The notes: generated from the sequence alone by a model not told the origin. Positions 46,526-56,488 are shown, counted from the stretch's first letter. The stretch is DNA of 64,000 nucleotides from Streptomyces violaceorubidus (GCF_000717995.1 NZ_JODM01000002.1:496001-560000); one strand, 5' to 3'. A program made the numbers and translations.

Positions 46526-46966
46526 GTGCACGATCACTCCCCCGCACCCGCCTCCTGGCGCATCGCGCTGCCGCACTCCGCCGCGGCCGTGCCGGTGGCG
46601 CGTGCCCTGGTGCGCAACGCCCTGGCCGAGCTGGAGCACACGGCCGACGGCGACACCGCGGAGCTGCTCACGGCGGAGCTGGTCGCCAACGCCGTCGAGC
46701 ACACCTCGGGACGGACACCGATCGAGCTGGTGGTGGAGCTGATGCCGACCGGCTGCCAGGTGGAGGTGCACGACCCGGACCCCTCGCCCCCGGCCGACCT
46801 CACCCGGCCGGACGTGGAGCCGCCCGACCCGTGGCGGGAGGACGGGCGCGGCCTGCTCCTGATCCGCGCCCTCAGCTCGTCCTGCGGTCACCGGCCCACC
46901 GAGGCGGGCAAGGCGGTCTGGTTCAGGCTTCCTGCGGTACCCGCTCAGCGTCGCCCTCCGGCGTGA
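46526..46966 (+). CDS. Anti-sigma-factor-type ATP-binding protein (HATPase_c)
   Basis: A 146-aa protein with the RsbW/SpoIIAB-like GHKL ATPase fold: N-box ELVANAVEHTSG (about residues 51-62) and G-box REDGRGLLLIRALSSSCGHR, as in many stand-alone Streptomyces regulators. Such proteins bind ATP and may phosphorylate anti-anti-sigma factors or act as anti-sigma factors. GTG 46526 is the likely start; the ribosome binding site is weak. The target is unknown and no sigma factor or antagonist is adjacent. The 3' end overlaps the convergent permease gene by 44 bp. Confidence 0.8.
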   Translation: MHDHSPAPASWRIALPHSAAAVPVARALVRNALAELEHTADGDTAELLTAELVANAVEHTSGRTPIELVVELMPTGCQVEVHDPDPSPPADLTRPDVEPPDPWREDGRGLLLIRALSSSCGHRPTEAGKAVWFRLPAVPAQRRPPA

Positions 46967-48374
46967 CGGGCGTGTCCCCGGTCCTCGCCAGGCGGGAGTG
47001 CCGGCGCCCGTAGGCGGTGTAGACCAGCAGGCCCACCGCGAGGAACACCGCGAACTGGAGCCAGGTGGCGCCGCCCGTCTCGTACATCAGGTAGAGGCAG
47101 AAGCCGACCCCGAGCAGCGGGGTCACCGGGTGGAGCGGGACGCGGAAGGTGCGGGCGAGGCCCGGTTCGCGGCGCCGCAGGGCGATCACCGAGACGTTGA
47201 CGGCGGCCATCGTGGCGAGGGTGCCGATGGTGCACAGGTTGACCACCGCGTCGAGCGGGGCGAAGGCGGCCGGGAGGGCGAAGACCACGCCGACGATCAG
47301 GGTGCCGGCGACGGGGGTCGCGGTGCGCGGGGAGACCTTCTCGAAGACCCGGGGGATCAGTCCGTCCCGGGACATCGACATCAGGATGCGGGTCTGGCCG
47401 TACATCACGGCGAGCACCACCGAGGCGATGGCGACGACCGCGCCGAAGGCGACCACGCCGCCGCCGATCGCGGAGCCGGTGACCTCGTCGACGACGTAGG
47501 AGAGCGCGGCGGGCCGGCCGCCGACCTGGTCGCCGCCGACGGCGCCGATCGCGGCGACGGCGACCGCGCAGTACAGCAGGGTGACCACGCCGATGCAGAC
47601 CAGGATCGCGACGGGGATGTCCCGGCGCGGGTTCTTGGCCTCCTCCCCGGCCGTGGTGATGGCGTCGAACCCGATGTACGAGAAGAAGGCGGCGGTGGTC
47701 CCGGCGCCGATGCCGCCGAGGCCGGCCGGGGAGAACGGGGTGAGGTTGCCGTCCCGGAAGGCGGTGAAGCCGATGGCGCAGAAGGCGATCAGGACGGCCA
47801 GCTTCAGGACGGCCATGGCGGCCGTGGCACGGGCGCTCTCCCGCACCCCGCGCACCAGGAGCACGCAGGCCAGCGCGATGACGATCACCGCGGGCAGGTT
47901 GACGGCGCCGCCGTCGCCGGGGCCCGCGGACAGGGCGTGCGGGAGCCGGAGACCCAGGACGCTGTCGAGCAGCTCGTTGACGTACTGGCTCCAGCCGACC
48001 GCGACCGCCGAGACCGACACGCCGTACTCCAGGAGCAGGCACCAGCCGACGAGGAAGGCGGTGCGCTCGCCGAGTCCGGCGTAGGCGAAGGAGTACGAGG
48101 AGCCGGAGACCGGGATCGCGCCGCCCAGCTCGGCGAAGGCGAAGGCGGTGAACACGCAGGTGATGGCGGCCAGGACGAAGGAGACGACGACGGCGGGGCC
48201 CGCCTCGGCGACGGAGTCGGACAGGCCGACGAAGATGCCGGTGCCGACGATCGCTCCGACGCCGAAGCAGACGAGCTGGAAGAGCCCCATCGTGCGCTTC
48301 AGGCCGTGGCCTTCGCGGTCGGCGCCGGATTCGGCGAGGAGGAGGTGGGGGGACTTGACGCGGGAGGGGGGCAT
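46923..48374 (-). CDS. APC-family amino acid permease of the arginine operon
   Basis: A 483-aa, roughly 12-segment permease related to the one at 3655-5166. LVCFGVGAIVGTGIFVGL opens the first segment and FFSYIGFDAITTAGEEAKNP is the CAT-group loop. It follows ornithine carbamoyltransferase by 103 bp on the same strand, so import or exchange of arginine (or ornithine) is a fair guess. ATG 48374 has no obvious Shine-Dalgarno. The C-terminus overlaps the convergent anti-sigma gene by 44 bp. Confidence 0.88.
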   Translation of the reverse strand: MPPSRVKSPHLLLAESGADREGHGLKRTMGLFQLVCFGVGAIVGTGIFVGLSDSVAEAGPAVVVSFVLAAITCVFTAFAFAELGGAIPVSGSSYSFAYAGLGERTAFLVGWCLLLEYGVSVSAVAVGWSQYVNELLDSVLGLRLPHALSAGPGDGGAVNLPAVIVIALACVLLVRGVRESARATAAMAVLKLAVLIAFCAIGFTAFRDGNLTPFSPAGLGGIGAGTTAAFFSYIGFDAITTAGEEAKNPRRDIPVAILVCIGVVTLLYCAVAVAAIGAVGGDQVGGRPAALSYVVDEVTGSAIGGGVVAFGAVVAIASVVLAVMYGQTRILMSMSRDGLIPRVFEKVSPRTATPVAGTLIVGVVFALPAAFAPLDAVVNLCTIGTLATMAAVNVSVIALRRREPGLARTFRVPLHPVTPLLGVGFCLYLMYETGGATWLQFAVFLAVGLLVYTAYGRRHSRLARTGDTPVTPEGDAERVPQEA

Positions 48375-48477
48375 GGCGGGTGGTGCTCGTTTCTGGTGGT
48401 GCGGGGCGCGACGGTGGTCGCGCGGGCGGCGCCGGAAGGGGTGGCTCCGGAGCCGCCGGTCAGGATAACGGTCCTGG

Positions 48478-49485
48478 TCAGGCCAGTGTGGCCACGAGGA
48501 CGGCCTTGATGGTGTGCAGGCGGTTCTCCGCCTCGTCGAAGACGACCGAGTGCTCCGACTCGAAGACCTCGTCCGTGACCTCCAGGGAGTCGAGCCCGTG
48601 GGCCTCGAAGATCTCCTGGCCGACCTTGGTGCCCAGGTCGTGGAAGGCGGGCAGGCAGTGCAGGAACTTGACGTCCGGGTTGCCGGTGGCGCGCAGGACG
48701 TCCATGGTCACCGCGTAGGGGGCGAGGGCCTTGATCCGCTCGGCCCAGACCTCCTTGGGCTCGCCCATGGAGACCCAGACGTCGGTGACGACGAACCCGG
48801 CGCCGCGCACCCCCTCGGCCACGTCCTCGGTGAGGGTGATGCGCGCGCCGCTGGCCCCGGCGAGCTGGTGCGCCCGGTCGACGACCTCCTGGGCGGGCCA
48901 GTAGGCCCTCGGCGCGACGATGCGTACGTCCATGCCGAGCAGGGCTCCGGTGACCAGGTAGGAGTTGCCCATGTTGAAGCGGGCGTCACCGAGGTAGGCG
49001 AAGCCGATCTCCCGCAGGGGGCGGTCGCTGTGCTCGGTCATCGTGAGCACGTCGGCGAGCATCTGGGTGGGGTGCCAGTCGTCGGTGAGGCCGTTGTAGA
49101 CGGGGACGCCGGCGAAGGCCGCCAGCTCCTCGACCTTGGCCTGGCTGTCGCCGCGGTACTCGATGCCGTCGAACATGCGCCCGAGCACGCGGGCGGTGTC
49201 CTTCACGGACTCCTTGTGGCCGATCTGGGAGCCGGCCGGGTCCAGGTACGTGGTCGAGGCGCCCTGGTCGGCGGCGGCGACCTCGAAGGCGCAGCGGGTG
49301 CGGGTCGAGGTCTTCTCGAAGATCAGCGCGATGTTCCTGCCGGTCAGGTACCGCGTCTCGGTCCCGGCCCGCTTGGCGGCCTTCAGTTCGGCGGCCAGGT
49401 CGACCAGGCCGCGGAACTCCTCCTCGGTGAAATCGAGCTCCTTGAGGAAGTGGCGGCCGGCGAGGGCGGTCGGGACTGTCGCCAT
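48478..49485 (-). CDS. arcB: Ornithine carbamoyltransferase
   Basis: A 335-aa carbamoyltransferase. Carbamoyl-phosphate binding STRT occurs in [16 protein letters not shown], ornithine/phosphate contacts in [18 protein letters not shown], and the catalytic HCLPAFHD motif is present. In the deiminase pathway it splits citrulline to ornithine and carbamoyl phosphate; in biosynthesis it runs in reverse. Placement after arginine deiminase favours the catabolic role, hence arcB over argF, but the sequence alone does not settle this. ATG 49485 has GGAG 8 nt upstream. No carbamate kinase gene follows. Confidence 0.92.
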   Translation of the reverse strand: MATVPTALAGRHFLKELDFTEEEFRGLVDLAAELKAAKRAGTETRYLTGRNIALIFEKTSTRTRCAFEVAAADQGASTTYLDPAGSQIGHKESVKDTARVLGRMFDGIEYRGDSQAKVEELAAFAGVPVYNGLTDDWHPTQMLADVLTMTEHSDRPLREIGFAYLGDARFNMGNSYLVTGALLGMDVRIVAPRAYWPAQEVVDRAHQLAGASGARITLTEDVAEGVRGAGFVVTDVWVSMGEPKEVWAERIKALAPYAVTMDVLRATGNPDVKFLHCLPAFHDLGTKVGQEIFEAHGLDSLEVTDEVFESEHSVVFDEAENRLHTIKAVLVATLA

Positions 49486-49553
49486 GAGGGCGCTCCAGAG
49501 GTACGGGTCGGGGAACGAGGAACTTCTGGAACTATATACGAGATCCCGAATTC

Positions 49554-50777
49554 TTATACGGCAGTGCGTTCGACCGGGCAGCTCATGCAGCGCGGCCCGC
49601 CCCTGCCCCGGCCCAGTTCGCTGCCCGGGATCTCGATCACCTCGATGCCCTGTTTGCGCAGGTGGGTGTTAGTGGTGGAGTTGCGTTCGTAGGCGACGAC
49701 GACGCCCGGCTCGACGGCCAGGACGTTGCAGCCGTCGTCCCACTGCTCGCGCTCGGCCGCGTGCACGTCCTGGGTCGCGGTGAGGACCCTGATCTCGCCC
49801 AGCCCGAGGGCGGCGGCCATCGCGCGGTGCATGTGCTCCGGCGGGTGGTCGGTGACCTTCAGGTCCTTCTCCCCCGCCCCGGGCTCGATGGTGTAGGAGC
49901 GGAGCATGCCGAGCCCCGCGTACTGGGTGAAGGTGTCGCCGTCGACCATCGTCATCACCGTGTCCAGGTGCATGAAGGCACGCCGCTTGGGCATGTCGAG
50001 GGCCACGATGGTCCGGGCGGAGCCGGCGGCGAACAGCTTGTGGGCGAGCATCTCGACGGCCTGGGGCGTGGTGCGCTCGCTCATCCCGATGAGCACGGCG
50101 CCGTTGCCGATGACCAGGACGTCGCCGCCCTCGATGGTGGAGGGGTAGTCGGCCTGCCCCTCGGACCAGAGGTGGAAGGTCTCGTCGCGGAACAGCGGGT
50201 GGTGCCGGTAGATCGCCTCGAAGTGGACCGTCTCGCGCTGCCGGGCGGGCCAGCGCATCGCGTTGATGGAGACGCCGTCGTAGATCCAGGCCGAGGTGTC
50301 CCGGGTGAAGAGGTGGTTGGGCAGCGGGCCCAGCAGGAAGTCGTCCAGCTCCATGGCGTGGAAGCGCACGGAGGTCGGCTCCTGGTGCGCGTCCAGGAAC
50401 TCCCGCTTGGTCATGCCGCCCACCAGCCACTCGGCCAGCTCGTGGGCGGGCAGGGTCTCGAAGGCGGCCCGGAGGTGGTCCGTGGCCAGCACTCCGTACT
50501 CCTTCTCGTCGAAGACCCGGTCCAGGACGAGCCGCCGGGCGGCCGGGACGTCCAGGGTCTCGGTGAGCAGGTCGCCGAAGAGGTGCACCGCCACCCCGCG
50601 GTCGCGGAGCACGTCGGCGAACCCGTCGTGCTCGGCGCGCGCCCGGCGCACCCACAGCACGTCGTCGAAGAGAAGGGCGTCCTTGTTGCTGGGGGTGAGC
50701 CTTTTGAGCTCGAGATCCGGCCGGTGCAGGATGACGCGGGTGAGCCGCCCGGCTTCGGAGTCGACTTGGAATCCCAT
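49554..50777 (-). CDS. arcA: Arginine deiminase
   Basis: Hydrolyses L-arginine to citrulline and ammonia in the cytoplasm. The 407-aa protein has the guanidino-modifying-enzyme fold: [18 protein letters not shown], the substrate-binding [18 protein letters not shown], the HxD of [12 protein letters not shown] and the catalytic Cys in [12 protein letters not shown] at the C-terminus. ATG 50777 follows AGGATGGAGAC; a start 11 codons earlier would precede any ribosome binding site. It heads the operon arcA, arcB, permease. The 68-bp arcA-arcB gap contains TATAGT on the minus strand, a possible internal promoter. Confidence 0.93.
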   Translation of the reverse strand: MGFQVDSEAGRLTRVILHRPDLELKRLTPSNKDALLFDDVLWVRRARAEHDGFADVLRDRGVAVHLFGDLLTETLDVPAARRLVLDRVFDEKEYGVLATDHLRAAFETLPAHELAEWLVGGMTKREFLDAHQEPTSVRFHAMELDDFLLGPLPNHLFTRDTSAWIYDGVSINAMRWPARQRETVHFEAIYRHHPLFRDETFHLWSEGQADYPSTIEGGDVLVIGNGAVLIGMSERTTPQAVEMLAHKLFAAGSARTIVALDMPKRRAFMHLDTVMTMVDGDTFTQYAGLGMLRSYTIEPGAGEKDLKVTDHPPEHMHRAMAAALGLGEIRVLTATQDVHAAEREQWDDGCNVLAVEPGVVVAYERNSTTNTHLRKQGIEVIEIPGSELGRGRGGPRCMSCPVERTAV

Positions 50778-51065
50778 GTCTCCATCCTGACCACTCGGGC
50801 GCCTGTTCACCCCCCGCTTTCGCGCACCCGGGCGCTCCGGCCCCTACGCCCCCGGGGGGACGCGCCCCTCGGGCGCACCGACGCCCGCCGCGCGGAGTCC
50901 GGAGCACCGGACGGGGACGACCGCCCCGCGTGCTTCCCGTGCCCCGGGCCGGGTCCGGTGTGCGACCTGCGATGCGACGCCGGGCCGCGCCCATCCTGTG
51001 GAGGTTGGCAGTGCCGGCCGGCTCACGACGGGCCGGCCTCGGACCCCGGAGCAGGCGGAAACACT
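50778..51065. other. Divergent intergenic region arcA/antiporter
   Basis: About 290 bp with the promoters of both genes. A GC-rich imperfect inverted repeat (GCCGGCCGG...CGGGCCGGC) lies near 51013-51040. I see no clear ARG box or -35/-10 pair. Confidence 0.3.
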
Positions 51066-52388
51066 TTGAGTCCTGACGCGTTGATCGCCCACCTCGTGGG
51101 CGCATCGGCTCTGATCCTGGTCGCCGCGCACGCGGGCGGCGGGCTGGCCCGGCGGCTCGGGCAGCCCTACATCGTGGGCCAGCTGGCGGCGGGCATCGCC
51201 CTCGGCCCCTCCCTGCTGGGCACCCTCGCCCCCGAGGCCTACGCCGGCCTCTTCCCGGCGGCCGTCGGGCCGGCGCTGACCGGGTTCTCCCAGTTCTCCC
51301 TGGTGGTCTTCCTCTTCGCGGTGGGATACGAGCTGGACCTGAAGATCCTCGGCGACCGGGCGCGCGTCTCGGTGACCGTGGCGCTGGCCGCGTTCGTGGT
51401 GCCGATGACGGTGGGGTGCGGTGCCGCGCTGCTCTTCCGGGACACGTTGCGCGACCTGGGCGGAGGGTGGGAACCGTCCACCGCCGCGGTGGTGTTCGCG
51501 GGCATCGCCCTGTCGATAACGGCGGTGCCCGTGCTGACCGCGATCGTGCGGGAGAACGGCCTCACCCGCACCGTGCCCGGGGTGGTGGCGGTCTCGGCGG
51601 CCGGGGTCCTGGACGCGGTGTGCTGGACGGTGCTGGCGGGCACGATGCTCAACAGCGGGGCCGGCGAGGGGGCGTTGGACTGGCCCTGGCGGGCGGCGCT
51701 CGCCGTCGGCTTCGTCACCGTGATGGCGCTCGCGGCCCGGCCGGTGCTGCGCACACTGCTGTGGCGCACCCGTCTGGAACCCTCGCTGCGGCTGGCGCTG
51801 CTCATCGGCTTCGCGCTGGGGTCGGCCTGGGTGACGCACTGGCTCGGGCTGCACGTGATCTTCGGAGCGCTGCTCGCCGGGCTGGTGACGCCCCGCGAGG
51901 AGGGCGGCACACTCGACCCGGACCTGCTGCGCCCGCTGCACGAGATCAGCTCTCTGCTGCTGCCGTTCTTCTTCGTCCTGTCGGGGCAGTCCGTGGCCCT
52001 GAACAGCATGACCGGCACCGGCTGGGCGGTCCTGCTGGTGGTGACGGTGCTGGCGGTCACCACCAAGGTCGGCAGCGGGCTGGTGTCGGCCCGGCTCGGC
52101 GGTCTCGACCGGCACGACGCGCGCACCGTCGGGGTGCTGCTCAGTGCCCGGGGCCTGACCGAGCTGATCGCCCTGAACGCCGGCCTGGAGGCGGGTCTGG
52201 TGAGCGGCCCGCTCTACACGGTCCTGGTGTTCATGGCGCTGGCCACGACCCTGCTGACCCAGCCGCTCCTCGTGCTGACCCGCCGCCTGGCGGCACGCGA
52301 CCGCCCCACGGCGCCGGTCCCCGGCACCGCCGCGCAGCCGTACGCGACGGCCGAGGGCGGTGCCGAGGGAGCGGGACGCGGTGAGTGA
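51066..52388 (+). CDS. CPA2-family cation/proton antiporter
   Basis: A 440-aa Na+/H+-exchanger-domain protein with about 12-13 membrane segments. LGQPYIVGQLAAGIALGPSL and FSLVVFLFAVGYELDLKILG are typical of the KefB/CPA2 group; AGIALSITAVPVLTAIV and LLSARGLTELIALNAGL are conserved transport helices. There is no C-terminal RCK/TrkA domain, only a short polar tail. It exchanges Na+ or K+ for protons across the membrane. The TTG start at 51066 begins immediately before the first hydrophobic segment; GGAG lies 15 nt upstream. Stop codons of this gene and Pnkp are 3 bp apart, convergent. Confidence 0.88.
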   Translation: MSPDALIAHLVGASALILVAAHAGGGLARRLGQPYIVGQLAAGIALGPSLLGTLAPEAYAGLFPAAVGPALTGFSQFSLVVFLFAVGYELDLKILGDRARVSVTVALAAFVVPMTVGCGAALLFRDTLRDLGGGWEPSTAAVVFAGIALSITAVPVLTAIVRENGLTRTVPGVVAVSAAGVLDAVCWTVLAGTMLNSGAGEGALDWPWRAALAVGFVTVMALAARPVLRTLLWRTRLEPSLRLALLIGFALGSAWVTHWLGLHVIFGALLAGLVTPREEGGTLDPDLLRPLHEISSLLLPFFFVLSGQSVALNSMTGTGWAVLLVVTVLAVTTKVGSGLVSARLGGLDRHDARTVGVLLSARGLTELIALNAGLEAGLVSGPLYTVLVFMALATTLLTQPLLVLTRRLAARDRPTAPVPGTAAQPYATAEGGAEGAGRGE

Positions 52389-52391
52389 CGG

Positions 52392-54953
52392 TCACAGCCG
52401 CGGGTCCACCGGCTCCGACTCCAGGGCCAGCACCCCGAACACCGCCTCGTGCACGCGCCACAGCGGCTCGCCGTCCGCGAGGCGGTCCAGGGCCTCCAGG
52501 CCGAGGGCGTACTCGCGGATCGCCAGGGACCGCTTGTGGTTCAGGAACCGGTGCCTGAGGCGGGCGAGGTTGTCGGGGCGGGTGTACTCGGGGCCGTAGA
52601 CGATCCGCAGGTACTCGCGGCCCCGGCACTTGACGCCGGGCTGGACCAGGCGGCCCTTGTCGTCGCGTACGAGCGCGCCGACGGGCTTCACGACCATGCC
52701 CTCGCCGCCGCGGCCAGTCATCTCCAGCCACCAGTCGACGCCCGCCGCCACCGACTCGGGGTCGCCGGTGTCGACGTACAGGCGGCGGGTGGTCCGCAGC
52801 AGGCCGCTGCCGTCGTGCTCGACCAGCCGGTCGATGAGGGCGAGCTGCTCGTCGTGCGGCAGCGCGGCCAGGCTGCGGCCCTGGACGGCGAGGATCTGGA
52901 ACGGGGCCAGGCGGACGCCGTCCAGGCCGTCGGTGGGCCAGCAGTAGCGGCGGTAGGCGTCGGTGAAGGCGGCCGCGTCGGCGGACCGGTCGCGCTGGCG
53001 GTTCAGGAGCTCCCGCACCTCGACGCCGCGCGCCGCGGCGCCCTCCAGCGCGGCCAGCGCGCCCGGGAACACCGCGCCGGAGGCGGCGCCCACGGCGGCG
53101 TACTGGGAACGCAGCAGGCCGGATGCCTTCAGCGACCACGGCATCAGCTCGGTGTCCAGGAGCAGCCAGTCGGTGGCCAGTTCGTCCCACAGGCCGGCCT
53201 CACCGACGGCGGCGCGCAGCCGGTCCAGGATCTCCTCGGTGAGGGACGCGTCGTCGAGGAAGGGGCGGCCGGTACGGGTGTAGAGCGACCCGGTGGGCCC
53301 TCCCCCACCCCCGAAACGGGCGCGGGCCGCCTCCGCGTCGCGGCAGACCAGGGCCACCGCCCGCGAACCCATGTGCTTCTCCTCGCACACCACCCGCGCG
53401 ACGCCGTCGGCCGCGTACTGGGCGAAGGCCTCCTTCGGGTGCTCCAGGTAGCCGTCCACGCCCGAGGTGGCGGTCGGCGCCATGGTCGGCGGGAGGTACG
53501 GCAGCAGGCGGGGGTCGGTGGCGAAGCGGCTCATGACCTCCAGGGCCGCCGCCCCGTTCTCCTCGCGCACGGTGATCCGACCGGCGTGCCGGGTCTCGAC
53601 CGTCCGGCGGCCCTGGATGTCGGCCAGGTCCAGCGGCCGGCCGTCGTGTCCGCCGGGCGCCTCGGTGCGCAGCGGCTTGGCCGGCTCGTACCAGACCCGC
53701 TCGGCCGGTACGTCGACCAGCTCGCGCTCCGGCCAGCGCAGCGCGGTGAGTTTGCCGCCGAAGACGGCGCCGGTGTCCAGGCAGATGGTGTTGTTGAGCC
53801 AGGTGGCCTCCGGGACGGGGGTGTGGCCGTAGACGACGGCCGCTCGGCCCCGGTAGTCCTCGGCCCACGGGTAGCGCACGGGCAGGCCGAACTCGTCGGT
53901 CTCGCCGGTGGTGTCGCCGTAGAGGGCGTGGCTGCGGACCCGGCCGGAGGTGCGGCCGTGGTACTTCTCGGGCAGACCGGCGTGGCAGACCACCAGCCTG
54001 CCCCCGTCCAGCACGTAGTGGCTGACCAGGCCGTCGATGAACTCCCGTACCTCGGCGCGGAACTCCTCGCTCTCGGCGTCCATCTGCTCGACGGTCTCGG
54101 CCAGTCCGTGGGTGTGCTGGACCTTGCGGCCCTTCAGGAGGCGGCCGTACTTGTTCTCGTGGTTGCCGGGCACGCACAGCGCGTTGCCCGACTTGACCAT
54201 GGACATCACGCGGCGCAGCACGCCGGGGCTGTCCGGGCCGCGGTCCACGAGGTCGCCGACGAAGACGGCGGTGCGGCCCTCGGGGTGGACGCCGTCGGTG
54301 TAGCCGAGCTTGGCGAGCAGGGCCTCCAGCTCGGCGGCGCAGCCGTGGATGTCGCCGACGATGTCGAAGGGGCCGGTGAGGTGGGTGAGGTCGTTGAACC
54401 GCTTCTTGGTGACGACGGTGGCGTGCTCGACCTCCTCCGTGCCGCGCAGCACGTGCACCTTGCGGAAGCCCTCGCGCTCCAGGTGGCGCAGGGAGCGGCG
54501 GAGTTCGCGGGTGTGGCGCTGGATGACCCGGCGGGGCATGTCGGCGCGGTCGGTGCGGGCGGCGTTGCGCTCGGCGCAGACCTGCTCGGGCACGTCGAGG
54601 ACGATGGCGATGGGCAGCACGTCGTGCTGCCGGGCCAGCTCGATCAGCTGACGCCGGGCGTCCTGCTGCACGTTGGTCGCGTCGACGACGGTGCGGCGGC
54701 CGGCGGCGAGCCGCTTGCCCGCGATGTGGTGCAGGACGTCGAAGGCGTCGCGGCTGGCGCTCTGGTCGTTCTCGTCGTCGCAGACCAGGCCCCGGCAGAA
54801 GTCGGAGGAGAGGACCTCGGTCGGCTTGAAGTGGCGCCGGGCGAAGGTCGACTTGCCCGAGCCGGAGGCGCCGATCAGCACGACGAGGGAGAGGTCGGTG
54901 ACGGCCAGGGCGCGGGCCGGCACGGTGGTGTCGGTGGTAGCGGTGGTGCTCAT
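52392..54953 (-). CDS. pnkp: Polynucleotide kinase-phosphatase Pnkp with ligase domain (RNA repair)
   Basis: An 853-aa three-domain RNA repair enzyme that heals and seals broken RNA. Kinase (about 1-170): P-loop LIGASGSGKSTFARRHF, phosphorylates 5'-OH. Metallophosphatase (about 185-480): DIVGDIHGC, FVGDLVDRGPDS, VPGNHENKYG and VYGHTPVPEA, removes 2',3'-cyclic phosphate. Adenylyltransferase/ligase (about 500-853): nucleotidyl Lys in CEEKHMGSRA and motif GEGMVVKPVG, ending in a helical module. All catalytic motifs appear intact. The ATG overlaps the hen1 stop (ATGA), so the two are coupled. Bacterial Pnkp needs Hen1 to activate its ligase. It acts on ribotoxin-cleaved RNA such as tRNA. Confidence 0.95.
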   Translation of the reverse strand: MSTTATTDTTVPARALAVTDLSLVVLIGASGSGKSTFARRHFKPTEVLSSDFCRGLVCDDENDQSASRDAFDVLHHIAGKRLAAGRRTVVDATNVQQDARRQLIELARQHDVLPIAIVLDVPEQVCAERNAARTDRADMPRRVIQRHTRELRRSLRHLEREGFRKVHVLRGTEEVEHATVVTKKRFNDLTHLTGPFDIVGDIHGCAAELEALLAKLGYTDGVHPEGRTAVFVGDLVDRGPDSPGVLRRVMSMVKSGNALCVPGNHENKYGRLLKGRKVQHTHGLAETVEQMDAESEEFRAEVREFIDGLVSHYVLDGGRLVVCHAGLPEKYHGRTSGRVRSHALYGDTTGETDEFGLPVRYPWAEDYRGRAAVVYGHTPVPEATWLNNTICLDTGAVFGGKLTALRWPERELVDVPAERVWYEPAKPLRTEAPGGHDGRPLDLADIQGRRTVETRHAGRITVREENGAAALEVMSRFATDPRLLPYLPPTMAPTATSGVDGYLEHPKEAFAQYAADGVARVVCEEKHMGSRAVALVCRDAEAARARFGGGGGPTGSLYTRTGRPFLDDASLTEEILDRLRAAVGEAGLWDELATDWLLLDTELMPWSLKASGLLRSQYAAVGAASGAVFPGALAALEGAAARGVEVRELLNRQRDRSADAAAFTDAYRRYCWPTDGLDGVRLAPFQILAVQGRSLAALPHDEQLALIDRLVEHDGSGLLRTTRRLYVDTGDPESVAAGVDWWLEMTGRGGEGMVVKPVGALVRDDKGRLVQPGVKCRGREYLRIVYGPEYTRPDNLARLRHRFLNHKRSLAIREYALGLEALDRLADGEPLWRVHEAVFGVLALESEPVDPRL

Positions 54954-56428
54954 GCGGCCTTCGCCTCCTTCTCGGTCGAGGTCGCGGTGGTGGTCAGGGT
55001 GAACAGGGCGAGCTGGGTGGGCGGACCCACCTCGGGGTCGTCGTCGCCGACGGGGCGGAACTCCACGCCGTAGCCGTGCCGTTCGGCGACCGCTTCGGCC
55101 CAGGCGCGGAACTCCTCGCGGGTCCACTCGAAGCGGTGGTCGCGGTGGCGGACGTGTCCGGCGGGCAGGCTCTCCCAGCGCACGTTGTACTCGGCGTTGG
55201 GTGTGGTGACGACGACGGTGCCCGGTCGCGCCGCGCCGAAGACGGCGTACTCCAGGGCGGGCAGCCTCGGCAGGTCGAGGTGCTCGATCACCTCGCTGAG
55301 GACGGCGGCGTCGTAGCCCTTCAGGCGCTTGTCCGTGTAGCCGAGGGAGCCCTGGAAGAGCCGGACGCGTGCGGCCTGCCGCTCGCCCATGCGGTCCAGC
55401 TTGAGCCGCCGGGAGGCGATGGTGAGGGCGCGCACCGACACGTCCACGCCGACGATCTCGGTGAACCGCGGCTCCTTGAGCAGCTCGCGCACCAGGTGGC
55501 CCTCGCCGCAGCCGAGGTCGAGGACGCGGGCGGCGCCGTGCTCGCGCAGCGCGGTGAGGATCGCCTCGCGGCGGTGCACGGCGAGCGGGGTCGGCCTGGC
55601 CTCCTGCTCGGCCTCCGCCTCGACGGCGTTGTCGATCTCCTCGACCTCGCTGTCGTCGGTCTCGGCCAGCCGGACCAGCTCCAGCCGGTCCATCGCCTCG
55701 CGGGTCAGGGACCAGCGCCGGGACAGGTAGCGGTGGGTGATCAGCCGCATCTCCGGGTGGTGATACAGCCAGGCTCCGCCGGCCCGCATCAGCTTGTCGA
55801 CCTCGTCCGGGGAGACCCAGTAGTGCTTGGCGTCGTCGAGCACCGGGAGGAGGACGTACAGGTGGCGCAGGGCGTTCGAGAGGGTGAGGGTCTCGGACTC
55901 CAGGGCGAGCCGGACGTAGCGCGAGTCGCCCCACTCGGGGAACTCGGTGTCCAGCGGGACGGCCTCGACGTCGACCGCCCAGCCGAGCGGCTCGAACAGG
56001 CGCCGTACCAGGTCGGGGCCGCCGCGGGCGGGCAGTGCCGGGATCTCGACGCGCAGCGGGAGGGGCTCGGCCGCGCGCTCGGGGCGGGCCTTGCACACGC
56101 CGCGCATGGCGCTGGAGAAGACCTTGCCCAGCGCGACGGCGAACAGGGACGAGGCCGCGTACGGGCGGTCGTTGACGTACTGCGCGAGTGCCGCGTCGGG
56201 GGCGCCGCCGCGGCCCTTGCCCTTGCCGCGCCGCACCAGCGCCACCGCGTCGACCTCCAGCAGCAGCGCCGCGGTGCAGCGCTGCTTCTCCGCCTCCGGG
56301 TAGAACACATGGGCCGTGCCGAAGGAGGTGGAGAACGCCTGCGCGTTGTCGGGATGCTTGTGCAGCAGGAATCCGAGGTCGGTCGCGGGGCGCTCGGGGG
56401 TACCGGTGGTGGTGACGGTCAGGAACAT
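54950..56428 (-). CDS. hen1: Bacterial Hen1: RNA 3'-terminal 2'-O-methyltransferase
   Basis: A 492-aa partner of Pnkp. The N-terminal domain (about 1-245: TVTTTGTPERPATDLGFLLH, HYWVSPDEVDKLMRAGGAWL) activates Pnkp's ligase. The C-terminal domain (about 275-480) is a SAM methyltransferase: ARVLDLGCGEGHLVRELL and the metal-binding Glu/His set in SEVIEHLDLPR plus GHVRHRDHRFEWTREEF. It methylates the 2'-OH at the break so the repaired RNA resists renewed cleavage. ATG 56428 has GGAGAGG 3-4 nt upstream. It precedes and overlaps pnkp. A hairpin at 56489-56518 separates it from the LLM gene. Confidence 0.94.
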   Translation of the reverse strand: MFLTVTTTGTPERPATDLGFLLHKHPDNAQAFSTSFGTAHVFYPEAEKQRCTAALLLEVDAVALVRRGKGKGRGGAPDAALAQYVNDRPYAASSLFAVALGKVFSSAMRGVCKARPERAAEPLPLRVEIPALPARGGPDLVRRLFEPLGWAVDVEAVPLDTEFPEWGDSRYVRLALESETLTLSNALRHLYVLLPVLDDAKHYWVSPDEVDKLMRAGGAWLYHHPEMRLITHRYLSRRWSLTREAMDRLELVRLAETDDSEVEEIDNAVEAEAEQEARPTPLAVHRREAILTALREHGAARVLDLGCGEGHLVRELLKEPRFTEIVGVDVSVRALTIASRRLKLDRMGERQAARVRLFQGSLGYTDKRLKGYDAAVLSEVIEHLDLPRLPALEYAVFGAARPGTVVVTTPNAEYNVRWESLPAGHVRHRDHRFEWTREEFRAWAEAVAERHGYGVEFRPVGDDDPEVGPPTQLALFTLTTTATSTEKEAKAA

Positions 56429-56488
56429 GGGCCTCTCCGGCCGGGTCGGCGGTGCAACGGACGTGCTGCGCGGGTGCCGTGCGCGCAA

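Noticed and set aside
49486..49553. ARG box between arcA and arcB
   Set aside because: AT-rich words are present (TATAAGAATTC, TATATAG) but do not fit an ArgR operator pair well enough.
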